Assembly (NCBI GenBank): GCA_936450465.1
Contig: OW388292.1
Span: forward strand, 26,448,122 to 26,512,121
From: Gibbula magus
Taxonomy: Eukaryota > Mollusca > Gastropoda > Trochida > Trochidae
Direction: 5' to 3'
DNA: 64,000 nt
The translations under genes and the position numbers were made by a program. The number at the start of each line of letters is the position of its first letter. Position 1 is the first letter of the stretch. The notes under the pieces are model-generated. The model had not been told where the DNA came from and did not search any database. It saw only the letters and a list, made by a program, of their open reading frames with translations. Positions 1 through 12,800 of this stretch are shown piece after piece.

Positions 1-817
1 ATTACTATAATGCGACAAGTCTCGGAGGAAGCCAAATGCAGCTTTCACTTCTCATTTTGTAAACAAAAGGATATGCTCATGTTTGTTGTTTTATGTTAGC
101 ACCTGACAATTTGAATGTCTAAATAAACATATAAACGAAGTTTTTATTACTAGAAATGATGGCCAAATACAAAAATATTTGCTTACTTACGTTGTATACA
201 ATTAATTTAATAAGTGTTTGTAAACTAAACAGTAACCCTTGCTGTGGTTGTAAAATGGCAAACTGGAATCAATACTGACTAAGTCTACTAATATGTTACA
301 GTTATACATTTGTTTCAATTCCTTTTATAATCGTGTTAAACCCTAACTCACTCACTCACTCACTCCTTTTATAATCAACAAAATATAATGAGAAATTGAA
401 ATAAATGTTGAATTGTCATCATCATAGCACATTCCAATAAATGTACCTTATGAAACATTGTATGGCATTAAAATCATCTAAGAATATTTTTGTGCATTTT
501 TCTCTGATAATATTATAGATTATCAAAATTAAAAGTGCTCTACAAATTCATAATTTAAAAAAAACGCCTGAAAGTACATAATACGTTTAATAGTGTTTGA
601 TGTCACCCTCTGATTCATATCTCCAATATATACTTGACATATGTTTCCTGTTTCAGGAACTGAACGCTTACTATGAACAATATGTAGAGTGGATGAATGA
701 AGGGAAAACCTCAAGTATGAAGACTATTGCACCGCCAACCCACGTGACTCACCTCACTGACAATGTCCGACTATAGATGTGGACCTTCCTCTTTGTGTAT
801 GTCATATTCAGGATAAA
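1..817. other. Upstream flank of the RPTP gene
   Basis: AT-rich DNA without a supportable gene. It holds a short (ACTC)n run near 349-364 and, at 741-751, an E-box CACGTG overlapping an AP-1-like TGACTCA. It probably contains the RPTP promoter and 5' UTR, but no TATA box or start site can be fixed. Confidence 0.4.
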
Positions 818-881
818 ATGAAGGAGAGGAGTAGACAGTTTGTGATGATTCTGTGGATATTTTTGTTGAGTTTAATCACAG
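818..881 (+). CDS. RPTP exon 1: start codon and signal peptide
   Basis: ATG at 818 is followed by a basic stretch (MKERSRQ) and a hydrophobic core ([14 protein letters not shown]), typical of a cleaved signal peptide. The exon ends in phase 1 at a GTGAGT donor. An upstream ATG at 801 meets TAA within five codons, so 818 is the first usable start. The bases just before it read TATTCAG, so an acceptor for a 5' UTR intron is possible. Confidence 0.8.
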
Positions 882-3800
882 GTGAGTGACCATTGTCATC
901 AACAAACTCTTTCTTTTAGTTCTTGTTCTGTTTTTTTCAACATGTTAAAATTGTTTTTTTACATTCTTTATTTTGTATGTATTGTATTACCGGTAGCATG
1001 TTATGTATTGTGAAAGACAATGCCTATTTTAGTGTTTTCATTGTCATTATAAAGATATTATTTAATCTTTAACAGGATATTATACCATGTATACTCAAAT
1101 ATGTAATATTTTGAGATATATGATTGTTGTTGAGATTTAATTTCACCACTATCTTAATCTGCATCATCATGACAGTCTGTTGCAAAGAAAGTCTATATGT
1201 TAGATAACTAATATCCATTCTCTTTTTCAATAGTTCATGAAATAGTGATATTTGTTTTGTTTAGAAATACTAACTCCTTATTAAACTGTTACAATCCTTA
1301 TTGATATTGATGGGATAAGGGTATAAAGAGTTTGATATGGACAAGGACATGGAAGTCCGTCCATCCATAAACTTTTCATTTTTTTCCGACTTCTTACCCA
1401 GAACCAGTGACTACAGAGAGCTGAAATGTTATGTACAGACTCCTTAGTCAATGGGTATTTTTAATTCTAGATTTGATGACCTAGACTAACATTAGTCTCA
1501 GAAATATCTTTTTCTTACCAACACCATTTTACAAACAATTTAAATATTTATACAAAATGGAGCCCTAAAGAAACCTTAATTTCTAGAGCTGTGAATCTAG
1601 ACTTACTATAATTTTCTAGACTGGGCTGGTCGTGAATTGAATATTTTGCTCAAGGGTCTGGATGACAGACTATTGGTGACCCTGTGACCTCAAATATGGG
1701 TCACATGGGTCACACCTTTTTCATCTTCTTCTCCTGTATGAAAAGCCCTAGAAAGCCTAAATGTTGTGTACAGAATCCTGGGAATGGGGAATGGCCCTGC
1801 GGCCGATATATGGGTCGCAGGTGCCATGACCTGAAGACCCACTTTCATCTTCTTTTCCATTATGTACAATACATGAAATTTTGTATACCTAATACCTTAT
1901 GATAAATACTTCTGGAAATTTTACATTTTGAAACTTAGTTAGTTTATTGTATAATGTCTGATGAGCTACACAGCTAATGGCTCTAGTTTTATCTGATAGT
2001 TTTAAATCACAAGTGTACCTTTTTCCTTTGCCAGCTGATGCACAACTTTGCCAGGATACTTCAAACTGGAAAGATTGGTGTCAAGCAAACTGTAATGGCA
2101 ATTTCTACCCATATGTCGATCCAAAAAATCAATACATACACTGCAAGAAAACCTGCAACATATGTAAAACAGGTAAGGATGTCAAAGTGCTTACATACAT
2201 TAAACTAAAAGTTTAAAAGAATGTTTTGATTTTGTCCACTTGTCTGAAAAAACAATTCACACTTTTACAGTTGTTGAATTGTAGTCTCTCACATCCAAAG
2301 ATAAGTATATTACAAATTGTAAATCTGAATGTAAAAATTTTAGCAGTAAAAAGGGTACATTGGATGATAGATATATGTGAACTTATTTGGTAGATGTCAT
2401 GAAAATACTGATATATTTCTTCATCGAATCAAAAGATAAATGAATAAATAAACAATGAAAAATTAATCAAACACAAGTACATTGTACTTATATAGTCAGT
2501 AAATGTCTGTTGGCACTGATTATTTCACCCACCTGGAGCTGTTATTGATAAATTTATAATGATTTATTAACTGTTGCCATAGATGTTTGCTTTATTATCA
2601 TATATTTGAAACAGTTTTAAAACATGACTGTTGATAAAATCCCTTTGATTTGAAAAAGATTTTTTCTGAATGTCCATTGTGAATATCAAGGCATTTTACT
2701 TCGACTGAATGATTAAAGTAATTGTGATTAGCACCCTCTCTGAGGGTGAAGAAAACATCTAATACAGTACATTTTCCCACAGAATCCCAATGTGGAGATG
2801 GGTACTATGGCCAAGACTGCAAGCCTTGTATGTATCGATGTCAGAGTGGAACGTGTGAACCTACAACTGTAACAAGGCCTGGAGAATGTCCTCAAAACTG
2901 TCTAGATGGTTTAAGCTATGGTTACAAATGTGACAAGCGATGTCCTAGTAACTGTCTTTTATGTGATCAGTGGACTGGTGTCTGCAGTGAGTGTAAAGAT
3001 GGATACTATGGATCATCTTGCTCGAACACTTGCCCGTCAAACTGTTTAGATGATGTATGTTTCACAGACAATGGGGAATGTCAATATGGATGTAAACCAA
3101 CCTGGACTGGAGACCAATGTAACGAAAAGGAGAAAATCTGCGAGAACTGTGCCCAGCATGATTGCAGCAACGATGGAGTGTGTAAGATTGGCTGCAAGGA
3201 CAACAGGTGGTTCGGAGCAAAATGTGAGGACAAGTGTAGTGGTAATTGTCGTAACAAGACTTGTCACAAGGACACTGCCAACTGTCTGGTTGGATGTAAG
3301 AGTACCTTCTATGGTCCCACCTGTACGTCTACTTGTAGTGAAAACTGCGCTGGAAGAAAATGTGACCAAAAAACTGCAAGTTGTAACAAATGTGTTAACG
3401 GAAAGTATGGCAAGGACTGTACAAGTTCTTGCAGTCTAAACTGTAAGTCAACATGCTACAGAAAGACTGGAAAATGTAAGGCCTGTAAGGAAGGATGGTA
3501 TGGCTTCAACTGTACCAACTCCTGTGCGAACTGCTTGAATGGTTGTGCCAATAAAGGGATATGTAAAGGAGGCTGCAAAACTGGATATTTTGGAGAGAAG
3601 TGTGACGACAGCTGTAACCGACAGTGCATCAACAATGATTGTGAGCAGAGTTCAGGAGATTGTTCTCAAGGGTGCAAGGATACGTGGTATGGAACTGATT
3701 GTAGCAGCAAATGTAGCTCCAATTGTGTGAACAGTCTCTGCACTAAGGACAACAGCAATGAACTGGAATGTTTAGATGGTTGTGTCGATGGGATGAAGGG

Positions 3801-6800
3801 CAAATACTGTGATGAACCCTGCCCCGATCACTGCCTCAAATGCACAGAGAACTTCTGCGATGCCTGTGAAGAAGGGTACCATGGGATCACCTGTGAGCTG
3901 CCTTGTCCAGACAAGTGTGAGGGACCATGTCGGAAGGACACAGGAGACTGTTCTGCATGCATACCAGGATTTTATGGAAGTGACTGTCAGACATCCTGTA
4001 ATGATGGATGCAAGACTTCATCAACCCAAGTTTGCCAGTTTGGAGACGGTTATTGTCTGTCTGGCTGCAATGATGGTTTCTATGGCAACCAGTGTGAGCA
4101 ACCCTGCAATACAAACTGTCAAGGATCAACCTGTAGCCGTGACGATGGTTCCTGTTCAATCGGCTGTGTTTCAGGATGGAAGGGATCTCAGTGTGATGCT
4201 CCATGTCCCCCGAACTGCCAGGACTGTACCGACTTCTCTTGTACTCTGTGTGAGCCAGGCTGGTATGAACTCACGGATGAGTGCAATCTCGAGTGTAGTC
4301 GATTCTGTTTAGAGGGATCGTGCGACTCCAATGGAGAGTGCCATCTTGGATGTATTGAAGGTTTCTATGGACCAAAATGCAACCAAACCTGCCCTGATCC
4401 CAACTGTCTGAAATGTGAGAGAACCTCAGGACAATGTGATGAATGTATGCCTTTCTGGTACGGACTCACATGTGAAGATTCGTGTACAAACTGTGCTGGG
4501 GGAAACTGCAGTAGAGTCTCAGGAGAATGTGGAGAGGGATGTCTACCAGATTTCCATGGTACTAAATGTGAAAAACCCTGTCCAAATTCCTGCAAGAGAA
4601 GAGAAGTTTCAAATATGCTCAACGTGTTCTGCATGCAGGAAACGGGTCTATGTATTGACGGATGTAAGGAGGGTTTCTATGGTGTACAATGTGAACACCC
4701 CTGCAGTGACACTTGCAATGCCCAGGTCTGTGACCAGATTACAGGCTACTGTAGCTATGGGTGTGTGGGAGGCAGGTATGGTGACTACTGTGAGGAGACC
4801 TGCAACATCAAGTGTGGGCAGGGGGACAACCGACAATGTGACCAGAAGAACGGCTCCTGTACCCGAGGATGTCAGCCAGGCTACCACGGACACTACTGTA
4901 TGGACAAGTGTTCCAGTGGGTGTTTGGACAGCTTTTGTGAGCAGCACTCAGCCATCTGTACCTACAGTTGTCAGGAAGGAGTCACTGGGCTCAAGTGTCA
5001 AACTCGTAAGTTGCCCATTGTAACTTAATATAGTACTGTAATTTAACCGTTTTCCTGCTGGTACCCAAATATTATTCTAATTAGTGCTCCAAAGCAAGCT
5101 CATATGAATCATGACTCATATGCAGAGGCACCATGCTTTCAGAGAGTAAAAGTTAGGAATCAAACCCAAAGTATTCCTTGTCTCTCGGCCAGCTTAAAGG
5201 GGCAGTAGCTCTTTTTTTCGCTGAAATAAGTCGATGAAATTTTTTGGAAAAATAATGTCACCCTTCTCTCTTTGGAAAGTCAAGTTAATAAATAAGTGTA
5301 CATGATTCCGTAAAGCCATTGGAATCGTTTTTGTCATTTGAAATAATAAAATGGCCGCCATGCAATTTTTGCTTTATGCGCAAAACAGTTTGTGTAATAA
5401 GATCTTTTACCCTCTTAAGTAAATATAAATGACATAAACTATCATTATAAATGGGAAATTCGAAAAAATAAAAATTGCAAAAAAAATATCTGAAAACTAG
5501 AAATGAAAAATATATAATTCAAACAAATCATTCTTTTTCCCTGACACTGAACTTTTATTCATATTATACTTTGAATAAGTTTTCATGCTTCCACATTTTG
5601 AAAAAAATAGCATAGACTCAACCAACCGATGTAATATAATAGAGTACTGTTTTACTTTAAAAACCTATATCAAAAAGCCAAAATTTGATGTTTATAATAG
5701 TTCATGAACTAACTGCACTAAATTGTAAATGACAAAATTTGGAGACTTCTCTATTACTTTCTTATCTCGTTTTTTAAATCTATCACCCCAAATTATACAA
5801 AAACATAGACTTAGTGTCACAAATCTAGTCCTGTATTCAAAATCCTCACTTATATATAATGCCATGACACTTCTATTTCTAGTGTCATCAACTGTTTTTC
5901 CATGAAGTCTGTGCAAAAAACAATACTTTATTGGGGAATATAAATGATCAAGGCCTTTGCTCTCAGTCAAAAACCGTCAGTTAAAAGATTTTTAGTTAAA
6001 ACTGACGTTAAGCCAGTGTTTTTAACACCCCATCATCAGCTCTCCGTCAAAACATGCTAAAATATGTAATATAATGTTATTAGCAGCTCCGACTAAGTCG
6101 GAGCTGCTATCAGTTTTTGTGCAGTTTCCATCGCCGCCGGCGCGTTTTGTATTGGCTATAACTTTTTTCCTTATTAGGTTTTGAGAACTCATATTCATAA
6201 CTTCTTACTTATACCCCTGGGGAATTTTTTTGACATGTTCACATTCAAGGTCAAAGGTCAAGGTCACGAGTTCTGAAATCGCTAAAAAAATCCTTGTAAA
6301 CACGATAACTTGAAAAATATTTGTGCTATCAGGCTCTTCTTTGGTGTATATCAACTATGGAGAAAGGCCAAGATTTGAAAAGGTTTTCGCTAACATCCGT
6401 CAAAGGTCAAGGTCATAGCCAGGTCACAACTTAAGCATGCTTTTGCGAAAATGTCTTATTTCAACTATTAACACTTTGAATCATTACATGATTGTGATAC
6501 ACAATGAAAAGTGATCACTGATTGTGTGACTTTGAATTTTAAAGGTCAAGGTCACGAAATAGGGTCATGGTCACCAGTTCTGAAATCACTAAATAACTTC
6601 TTTCCAAGGAGGTATCAACACCTCATATACATAACTTCTTACTTATGCCCCTGTGGAATTCTTTTGACATGTTCATATTCAAGGTCAAAGGTCAAGGTCA
6701 CAAGTTCTGAAATTGCTAAAACAATCCTTGTAAACACGATAACTTGAAAAATATTTGTGCTATCAGGCTCTTCTTTGGTGTATATCAACTATGGAGAAAG

Positions 6801-9800
6801 GCCAAGATTTGAAAAGGTTTTCGCTAACATCCGTCAAAGGTCAAGGTCATAGCGAGGTCACAACCTAAGCAGGCTTTTGCAAAAATGTCTTATTTCAACT
6901 ATTAACACTTTGAATCATTACATGATTGTGATACACAATGAAAAGTGATCACTGATTGTGTGACCTTGAATTTTAAAGGTCAAGGTCACGAGATATGGTC
7001 ATGCTGACTAACTGACTGACTGACTGACTGGTCACTAAGTAACTTTTTTCCATGAAGATATTAACACCTCAGCTTAATTTCTTTCTTATACACCTGGTGA
7101 ATGATTTTGACATGTTCACATTCAAGGTCAAGGTCATGAGTTCTGAAATCACTGCAACAATCCTTGTAAACATGATAACTTCAAAATATAAGTATAAACA
7201 AGATTAGTGAACAGATACCATGGATCAAAGTTTTGAAGCGACAGCTTCGGGCTTTCACCAAATGTGCGACTGCGCATGCTCCAACCGATATTGGCCCAGT
7301 TTATCCCGTATTGTCCCAGTTTGTCCGTATTCGCCCAGTTGTCGAATCATATGGTCTAGGCCGTAAATACTGTATACGTGCCATAACATTGATAGTTAAT
7401 TAATAATAAGTAATATTAAAAATAAATACAAATACTTATTCCATACTTTTATACAGCTTGTCCAGAATATGCATACGGACCTGACTGTCAGCTCAAGTGT
7501 GGACACTGTGTAAACAATGGGACATGTGACCGTTTCCACGGCAACTGCACATCAGGATGTGCTTATGGATATGATGGGCTACTGTGTGTAGATCGATGTG
7601 AGTATGAAACAACACTGATAAACTATGGCAAAGTTATCTTCACATCTGTTTGATCAGGGACCTTATATAGAGGGACTAGCAACTTCTGCTCGTTACATGA
7701 TCATTTCTACTGAGCGATCCAATTAGACCTCTCCTCGTCGCGCTTCAACGCACAAGCGACTTGTGCTTGCTAAGCGCTTGTTTTGTTATCGCACTGTATT
7801 GTTGTAACCAGTTGGTGTTTCCGAGTCTTGCCGACTGGCCCGTGCGTCAATCGGCAATCTTCGTAAAGTCAAGAAACATAAAAGTAACCTCCCTTTGAAA
7901 CTGTAACAACATCGGAAGTGTCTATCTCCAAGGAGATGAACGATTACGTGAATCAAATGAAATAGAATTGGTAATAAAGAAATTATTATACTCAAAGGTG
8001 TGCTATATATGACTGTTACAAAATTACGAAAATGCACATTTATTTTGTAAATGTGATATGACATAGAATATATATACAATGTTAGGTTACCTAGTGCTTT
8101 GGAATACTTGATGTTATACACATGTATTATTCTATTATTTTTTAAGTTGGTTACCGTTTTATTGATCTTAAGAAAAAAATAAAATAAAACATGAACTTAT
8201 CTTAAAAAAAAGTTATTATTTATTATTTATGCTGATGCTACAATATGACAGAAAGGCCATTCATCAAGGAGTTCGTTTCAAATTTATTTTCCCCTTCGAG
8301 CCGGTACATTCTACATGAATGTAGGAAAGACAGTACAAGGGGAAAAGAAACATATCCTCCATGTTCTGTGCAGACAAGATGGCGAACTGACTCGCTATTT
8401 TAACTACAAAGTACGAGCGTATTACATGCTGACTACTTTCCCCTAAAATACCAGCTTGACGCAGTTACATCCGAAAACTATTCATCTTTCGCTAAGTGAA
8501 TATTTAAGAATTTATTGTCTTAGGTAAAAGTAAAAGTTTTGGACTTCCCTCGAACCATTACCCATATCATTGACGCTCCTTACAGACAAGATGGCGGACT
8601 GACTCGCTATTTTAACTGCAAAGTACGAGCGTATTACATGCTGGCTTCTTTCCCCTAAAATACCAGCTTGACGCAGTTACATCCGAAAACTATTCATCTT
8701 TCGCTAAGTGAATATTTAAGAATTCATGTCTTCGGTAAAAGTAAAAGTTTTGGACTTCCCTCGAACCATTACCCATATCATTGACGCTCCTTACAGACAA
8801 GATGGCGGACTGACTCGCTATTTTAACTGCAAAGTACGAGCGTATTACATGCTGGCTTCTTTCCCCTAAAATACCAGCTTGACGCAGTTACATCCGAAAA
8901 CTATTCATCTTTCGCTAACTTAATATTTAAGAATTCATGTCTTAGGTAAAAGTAAAAGTTTTGGACTTCCCTCGAACCATTACCCATATCATGGACGCTC
9001 CTTACAGACAATATGGCGGACTGACTCGCTATTTTAACTGCAAAGTACGAGCGTATTACATGCTGGCTTCTTTCCCCTAAAATACCAGCTTGACGCAGTT
9101 ACATCCGAAAACTATTCATCTTTCGCTAACTTAATATTTAAGAATTCATGTCTTAGGTAAAAGTAAAAGTTTTGGACTTCCCTCGAACCATTACCCATAT
9201 CATGGACGCTCCTTACAGACAATATGGCGGACTGACTCGCTATTTTAACTGCAAAGTACGAGCGTATTACATGCTGGCTTCTTCCCCCTTAAATACCAGC
9301 TTGACGCAGTTACATCCGAAAACTATTCATCTTTCGCTAACTTAATATTTAAGAATTTATTGTCTTAGGTAAAAGTAAAAGTTTTGGATTCCGCTTGTCT
9401 TGAACTGTCAACAGTCACAATTGTTTATATAGTGATTAACTGGATATACTAGTGTGCTACGCCAGTTATTAGCGCAATGCAGGCGCCAAGTCAAGATGTG
9501 CGTTGGACCATGACGAGGTGAGCTCCGCGAGCTAATTGCTTAGTTGCTAGTCCCTCTATATAAGGTCCCTGGTTTGATCAAGTGTTGATAGTGTAGTCAA
9601 ATAAAGAACGAGATGATAGAAGATCTCTAAGACTGCGTTTGATTTGAGGACTCGAGTATCAAGTTTGCACATCAAACACTTGTTCTCAACTCGAGTTGTT
9701 CTCGAGGATCGAGCGAGAACGTACTCCCCGATTTTGCAAGAACAACACGAGTTGTGATGTCACATGCATTATGGGTAGTGCAGATTCGTCTTTAAAGGTT

Positions 9801-12800
9801 ACACATGCACAATGTGACTTAGATTAAACATTCGAGGAGTTCAAAATTTAGACCACTGAGGATCTGATCTATTATACAGACATGAAAGACTAAACACGTG
9901 ACAGTTAGCAAGATAGACTTGTCCTATAACATATGTATAAATAAAAGAATATACTTGCTTGACAATGACATTAAAATATATGTAGAACAGTAAATATATA
10001 AGTAATGTATCCATAAAACTGTCTTCATTCTTCATCATGTCAACTTATAGAATACAAAAAAGAGATATGAATATGCAGTTTGCTAAGTTTATCGTAGTCC
10101 ATTGGTTACACCCTGAGGTGTATTCAGATGCTGTAGCATTTCCACAATATACATGTACTGCAAAATTTAGCTGAACTTGTTATTTTTTACTTTACATTTT
10201 CAGTTCTGCCCTAAACACTTTGTGGCAAATACGGAAAGGCATCTATTAACTCTGAAAATTTCATTTCAGCATGAGGATATTGTTGTTTTTCTAGCATGTT
10301 TTATGTCTGTAGAAACATATTTTGTGTTGTCCTTCTCCAGTGATCCTCGCTCCATCCAACGTGGAGGAGACGTCTGTGAGCGCTCTGCCTATTGTTCTAG
10401 CAGTGGTGACCATCGTGTTGGTAGCCATCATCTTTATCGTCGGATTTCTTATCTACAGGAGGTAGGTGCTTCTGGTTAATCTTCATTTGTTTATTATTTA
10501 TTTTTTGTTGTTAATAAATCAAGGGAAATGAGGTAAGATAATTAAAATTTAACCAAATAGTTAAGAATATTAACTAGTATTTATTAATTATTATTTTACG
10601 GTAAAAAAACTGCAGCATGAACGTGACTATTCATTCATATCGATGTGTCTCTTCGAAAACTGCAGCACGAATGTGACTATTCAATTATATCGATGTGTCT
10701 CTTCGAAAACTGCAGCATGAACGTGACAATTCATTCATATCGATGTGTCTCTTCGTGTCAGCTGGAAGTAGTATTACACTTTAATTTCAAAGTAGCAATA
10801 TACTCAAAACATACTGTATACTTGTACAACAATTCTATTCCGTAAATGATTACCTGATACCTGATATGCTAACATACCTTAGCACTGTGCTGTCGTGAAC
10901 TCCACAGAGGTTCCTGAACATGGTGAATACAACATTTGATATTAAAATGCTGAGTACCGTTTGTGCCAATGTAAAGATACAATATGATTAAAATTGCAAA
11001 AAATGTTGATACTGTTTATCCTTTACAACAATGAGTGACACGTGTTACAGACGCCAGGCCCAGGCCTCGAGAAACGACAAGGACTACCTGATGCTCCCTC
11101 TCTCGGGCAACACCGTCACCAACCCGTCCTACAGCCACTCTCCTGCTGGTAGGCATAAAGCTGTTTGTCAATGTTAAATCCTTCATAGGTGTTTTCTTTT
11201 AAAAGCTTCTTTGATTTCAATGATACCTGTTCACTAACATTTCAGTGGTGTACCTAGAGGGGGTCCTGGGGAGTGTTGTCCACCCCTTCTGCTTGGTGTC
11301 CCTTAATATTTTGAGTATGCTACTTTTACCACTGCTAAGGCTGGGCCACACTGCGTCTGATTTTTTTTGCAATGCATCATGCGTTGCGTTTTTCCACGCA
11401 CACTACACACGTTAAGAAAGTATTTACATATTGTGTTTTATGAAAAATTTTCATGTAGGTGCTATTTATCTCTAGTGTATTGTAGTCTGTAGATATGGGT
11501 GCCAACATAGCTATGCTCTTATTGGAAGAGGAAGAAATAGTGATCAATTTCTCTGTAATCAGCGTCAGTTTTTGTACATGTATATGTAGGCAAAAATAAT
11601 ATCAAATATGTTTTTCAAAACTATATAAAAAGCGACTTTTTAATTATGGATCAAGACATAATCATAGCACGCATGGTTCATAGGCCTACCCACTGTCCTT
11701 CATGTGGTTTGAGTGGGGAAACCCCCTCGAGAAGTGTAAAATATGACGTAAGATAGGGAATCCCCCATGCGTTTTCTTTTCCGATGCGATAAAATAGATG
11801 CAGCACCTATTTTCATCGCATTGGATCGCATTGCATTGACGAATCAGACGTAGTGTATGCGGCCTTTGAAAAATACACTGACGCATCGCAAGAAAAATCG
11901 GACGTAGTGTCCCACCCTAAGGGCCCCAAATGTTCAGAATTGACCAAAATGTCCCCTTCAGCTGATCACCAATGAACAACAGTGCATTTAATCATACTTT
12001 GTTTTATGTTTGCCACTAAGGATCTACTTTTTCTATTTGTATTACAATGAATTGTCAGAAGAGGCCAAGTTGTTCAGGCCATACAATCTTGTTCTAAGAG
12101 AGTTCTGAAAATCTTGTCAGGTATTGTATAAGGAATAAGCTACCCTTGCAGTATATGAATCTTTCTAGCTCCGAGCAAACCGCTGAGGACGACCCCCAAA
12201 AAGAACGGCATGGTTGGAGGACAGAACGGTCACACAGCCATGGCAGATGTTCACCAGGAGGACGGTGAAGAAACGTACTATAACCTGATGGGCAAGTCCT
12301 CTACAGTGGTCAAGACGAGCGAACTCTGGAGCTACATCCAGGAGATGAAGAACTCTGGAGGTTTCCAGGAGCAGTATGATGTGAGTTCTTTATGTCTGAG
12401 TGGTTCCTTTGAGAGTTTTAACCCTTAACCTGCTGATGCAGTTCTGGGCACATCTGTTGTTATGTTCTCTCTCGTTTGATAAAATGATATTTAAAAAATT
12501 ACATTGAATTAAATGTTTCTGATTCTGAGCCAGTGGTCGATACCAGATATCCCCCTCTGTTGATGAATTGTGATTCTTCAAAATTGGCATTCAGAATGGT
12601 TTTCCACTCATCAGTTATTAATATTTCTGTAATGACTGAAATTTATTTTATGAATATATATTTGTTTGCAGAGTTTACCAATAGGCCTGATACATTCCTG
12701 CAATATTGCAATGCTCCCTGAAAACAAGGGCAAGAACAGATACAAGAATATATGTGCATGTAAGTTATTGCATTTGTTCATGTTATGGATAATTTAGAAG

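Noticed and set aside
3046..4947. Open frames of 63-202 codons on both strands inside the EGF exon
   Set aside because: They are shadows of the cysteine-repeat codons; the main frame matches EGF-like domains throughout.
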